From positions 1-7,830 of the forward strand of contig CAYMFU010000250.1 of assembly GCA_964389805.1 (NCBI GenBank): a DNA stretch of 7,830 nucleotides. Direction: 5' to 3'. The stretch is from JAGTVG01 sp964389805. GTDB lineage: Bacteria > Bacteroidota > Bacteroidia > Cytophagales > Cyclobacteriaceae. Position numbers and translations under genes: made by a program. This document shows positions 5,955 to 7,830 of the stretch, one piece after another. Positions within the stretch are counted from its first letter, which is position 1; every line of letters begins with the position of its first letter. Under the pieces are notes generated by a model. The model was not told the origin of the DNA. It worked only from the letters and a program-made list of their open reading frames with translations, and made no database searches.

Positions 5955-6959
5955 TTAATATATTTTCCTGAATTTTATACCTAAATCGGAGATTAGTTTT
6001 TCTGATTTTTCCCAGAGTTTCCTACCATTCGCTTGATCTGCAGTTTTTTTGTCCATTTCCTTTCTTTCCATCATAAAGAAGTAATCAAGCGGTTTCCCTT
6101 CCAGGTCTTCACCAGCTGCAAGATAAATTACAGGAACAGCCGCTTTTTCCGGGGAGTTAAAAAATATTCCAAAAACTACCTTTAACAAGGGGTGAAAGAG
6201 CTTAGGGGCTTCCCTCGCTATATTGGAATTAACTGGCCCCGGACAAAGAGAGAAGACTGAAAGTTTAGTGCTGCCTGGATTGAGTCTTCTTGACAATTCA
6301 TTAACGAATGTAGTCAGTAGTAATTTATAGTAACCATACAGTTCAACGGTCCTGTTCATTCCATATTCCTTATATTTTCCAAAATTATCCCAGTCATAGG
6401 CTTTGGGATTTCGATGACTTTCAGAAGATACAATGATAATCCGTGGCAGGCTTTCCCCATCAGTTACGAAAATATCTTCATCCAGCAACCAGCGGATCAG
6501 CAGAAACTTAGCCAGGTAGTTAACCATAAACATTTCTTCAAGATCCTGCCTTGTCTTCCGGCTTATTCTGGGAACTATGGCAGCATTGCATATGAGCATA
6601 TTTAGTTTGATCTTCTGCTCATTTAATTTCATGACCAGGCCTTTTATAGAATCTATATCTGACAGATCAACATGTAGCATTTCCACTTTGTCCGATCCGC
6701 TTATACGACGGATCTCCTCACCCTTATCCGGGATCCCGCTTCTGACGGCCATGATCACCCTGGCACCTCTTTTAGCCAGGTCCAGGGCAGTGGCGTATCC
6801 AAGTCCCGAACTCGATCCTGTAACCATAATGGTCAGATCTTCCAAACGATCAGAATCACTTAAATGAACATCCTTTTTCTGCTTTTTGAAAAGGTCCGAA
6901 ATGCCCTTTAAAGTGGCTTTTAATGGACTGTCATAGGATCCGCTTTTCTTCTCATTCAT
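5955..6959 (-). CDS. SDR family NAD(P)-dependent oxidoreductase, retinol/protochlorophyllide-reductase-like
   Basis: This is a classical-type short-chain dehydrogenase/reductase that oxidises or reduces a hydroxyl/keto group using NAD(P). The 334-aa product has the cofactor motif TGSSSGLG (47-54), an adenine-side D in HVDLSD (96-101), CNAA in place of NNAG (124-127), Asn147 in MVNYLAKF, the active-site serine in IIIVSSESH (174-182), YGYYK (Tyr208, Lys212), and PGPVNSNI (240-247). About 40 residues precede the Rossmann fold; SPLKATLKGISDLFKKQKK (11-29) could form a basic amphipathic helix that touches membrane. The long C-terminal part (about 260-334) resembles the retinol dehydrogenase / light-dependent protochlorophyllide reductase branch. 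A real photosynthetic role is unlikely without other pigment genes. Its ATG lies inside the end of the sulfotransferase gene (8-nt overlap), suggesting translational coupling. The substrate is unknown. Confidence 0.92.
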   Translation of the reverse strand: MNEKKSGSYDSPLKATLKGISDLFKKQKKDVHLSDSDRLEDLTIMVTGSSSGLGYATALDLAKRGARVIMAVRSGIPDKGEEIRRISGSDKVEMLHVDLSDIDSIKGLVMKLNEQKIKLNMLICNAAIVPRISRKTRQDLEEMFMVNYLAKFLLIRWLLDEDIFVTDGESLPRIIIVSSESHRNPKAYDWDNFGKYKEYGMNRTVELYGYYKLLLTTFVNELSRRLNPGSTKLSVFSLCPGPVNSNIAREAPKLFHPLLKVVFGIFFNSPEKAAVPVIYLAAGEDLEGKPLDYFFMMERKEMDKKTADQANGRKLWEKSEKLISDLGIKFRKIY

Positions 6960-7830
6960 GGTTTGATCTGTCTTTTAGCTTGTTAAAATATTCCAGATAT
7001 TCAATATAGTGTGAAGAGATCGTCTCCTGGCTAATACCAAAGTCATTTAAACTGTATTTATGTGCCCCATATTTACCTTTGCTGTTCTTTTTATCAACCA
7101 GGGCGAGTTTATCCTCAAGTTTCTGATCCATTGGCCTCCCTATTCTTACATAAATATCTTTCAGGATTTTAATTGGATCTGTAATAAACTGATTGTATTG
7201 AATATCAATGAACTTATCTGGATCATTAACAGATTTTCTGAATTTCATGGCCTTTTCAAGCATATACCTGGTCTTGTTCATCCAATGCTCTTTAATGTCA
7301 TCAATGCTTACCTGATCACTGAATATAGCTTGCCCATGGGCAAGCATACTTAAAAAGGAAGGTATGCAGGCTTTCAGATCCCGGTGTGTCCATAAAAAAT
7401 TCACATCACCATAGGATTTGTAGATAACATCTAAAAATTCCAGGTGGTGGGGTGATTTAAGGACCCAGTATTTCCCGGGCATCTGCCACTGAAGTAACTT
7501 CAGGAGCTTTGCTCCATACATATAAGCCAGAGATTGATCTGTTTCTTGCAGCCATGCAGCATATGAAGGGACATGCATAGTGGCTTCAGCCGTAGTACTA
7601 AGGAAAGATACATCGAGTAGTAAAATATCCTCCTCCTGGGCCTGGTGTTCCACCGGATGTATGGCAAAGAAGCCAGGGGCCATATATTTCAGGGCCTTTT
7701 CACTCGTTTTTGCAAAGGCAATACGATTGTCTTTGCCCTGAACCGGAGGGGAAGGATTTAAGGCTTCCCAGCTTAACAATGATCTGGTATCAGGATCAGC
7801 AGATAGAAGTCTTTGTAATTTGGTAGTTCC
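6952..7830 (-). CDS. Sulfotransferase, PF13469-type (5' end beyond the window)
   Basis: This enzyme would transfer sulfate from PAPS to a hydroxyl acceptor. The frame stays open to the right edge, so the gene is partial; the TTG at 7777-7779 is an internal Leu codon, not the start. The edge residues read GTTKLQRLLSADPDTRS, the family's PAPS 5'-phosphosulfate-binding loop (usually preceded by R-S/T), followed by LSWEALNPSPPV. Counting from the edge, the other landmarks are WVLKSPHHLEFLD (122-134), the 3'-phosphate-binding segment WTHRDLKACIPSF (147-159, Ser158), YNQFITDP (about 212-219), and the C-terminal GAHKYSLNDFGIS (about 255-267). There are 292 residues in the window, so perhaps 60-100 are missing. 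RDL in place of the usual RDP is a small deviation. It is the upstream gene of a pair with the SDR, with the frames overlapping by 8 nt. The acceptor is unknown. Confidence 0.93.
   Translation of the reverse strand, partial: GTTKLQRLLSADPDTRSLLSWEALNPSPPVQGKDNRIAFAKTSEKALKYMAPGFFAIHPVEHQAQEEDILLLDVSFLSTTAEATMHVPSYAAWLQETDQSLAYMYGAKLLKLLQWQMPGKYWVLKSPHHLEFLDVIYKSYGDVNFLWTHRDLKACIPSFLSMLAHGQAIFSDQVSIDDIKEHWMNKTRYMLEKAMKFRKSVNDPDKFIDIQYNQFITDPIKILKDIYVRIGRPMDQKLEDKLALVDKKNSKGKYGAHKYSLNDFGISQETISSHYIEYLEYFNKLKDRSNHE

Noticed and set aside
6414..6867. Plus-strand open frames across the SDR gene
   Set aside because: They are antisense to a gene with all SDR motifs; no independent support.
5955..6959. 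SDR as a true light-dependent protochlorophyllide reductase
   Set aside because: Similarity is at the level of the broad SDR branch; no pigment genes or family-specific cysteines can be argued from this window.
7060..7353. Plus-strand 97-codon open frame across the sulfotransferase
   Set aside because: Antisense to conserved sulfotransferase motifs; composition is a shadow of the coding strand.

Overview
The window looks like a piece of a Bacteroidota chromosome. The DNA is AT-rich. It carries two lipoproteins with acidic residues straight after the lipidated cysteine, a PorT-like outer-membrane beta-barrel of a type common in that phylum, a Bacteroidota-style NlpC/P60 lipoprotein, and two PF06439 (DUF1080) proteins. 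Start codons lack consistent Shine-Dalgarno sequences, which also fits. I cannot place it below phylum level, and no base composition was computed.

Layout: (a) 53-1237 (+), a lipoprotein NlpC/P60 cell-wall endopeptidase with SH3-like domains. (b) 1427-2291 (+), a 74-aa unknown protein followed 37 nt later by a small outer-membrane barrel, closed by a strong intrinsic terminator at 2319-2350. (c) 2486-5837 (+), a three-gene exported set: a DUF1080 protein with a cysteine-bearing C-terminal tail, a 534-aa lipoprotein of unrecognised family that looks like an alpha/alpha-toroid with a C-terminal beta region, and a second, compact DUF1080 protein. (d) 5838-5954, a short convergent intergenic gap with two overlapping inverted repeats. 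(e) 5955-7830 (-), a PAPS-type sulfotransferase cut by the window edge and an SDR oxidoreductase; the two reading frames overlap by 8 nt.

How they may work together: region (c) is the best candidate for an under-described system. DUF1080 members are known to cleave 3-keto-glycosides. Two divergent copies flank an exported toroid-like lipoprotein, suggesting an envelope pathway that processes oxidised glycosides. The oxidoreductase that would make the 3-keto substrate (usually Gfo/Idh/MocA) is not in the window, so the module is incomplete or works with genes elsewhere. Region (e) encodes a coupled sulfotransferase and dehydrogenase, plausibly acting on a hydroxylated small molecule or lipid; the substrate cannot be read from sequence. 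No RNA genes, insertion sequences, CRISPR arrays or attachment sites were seen.
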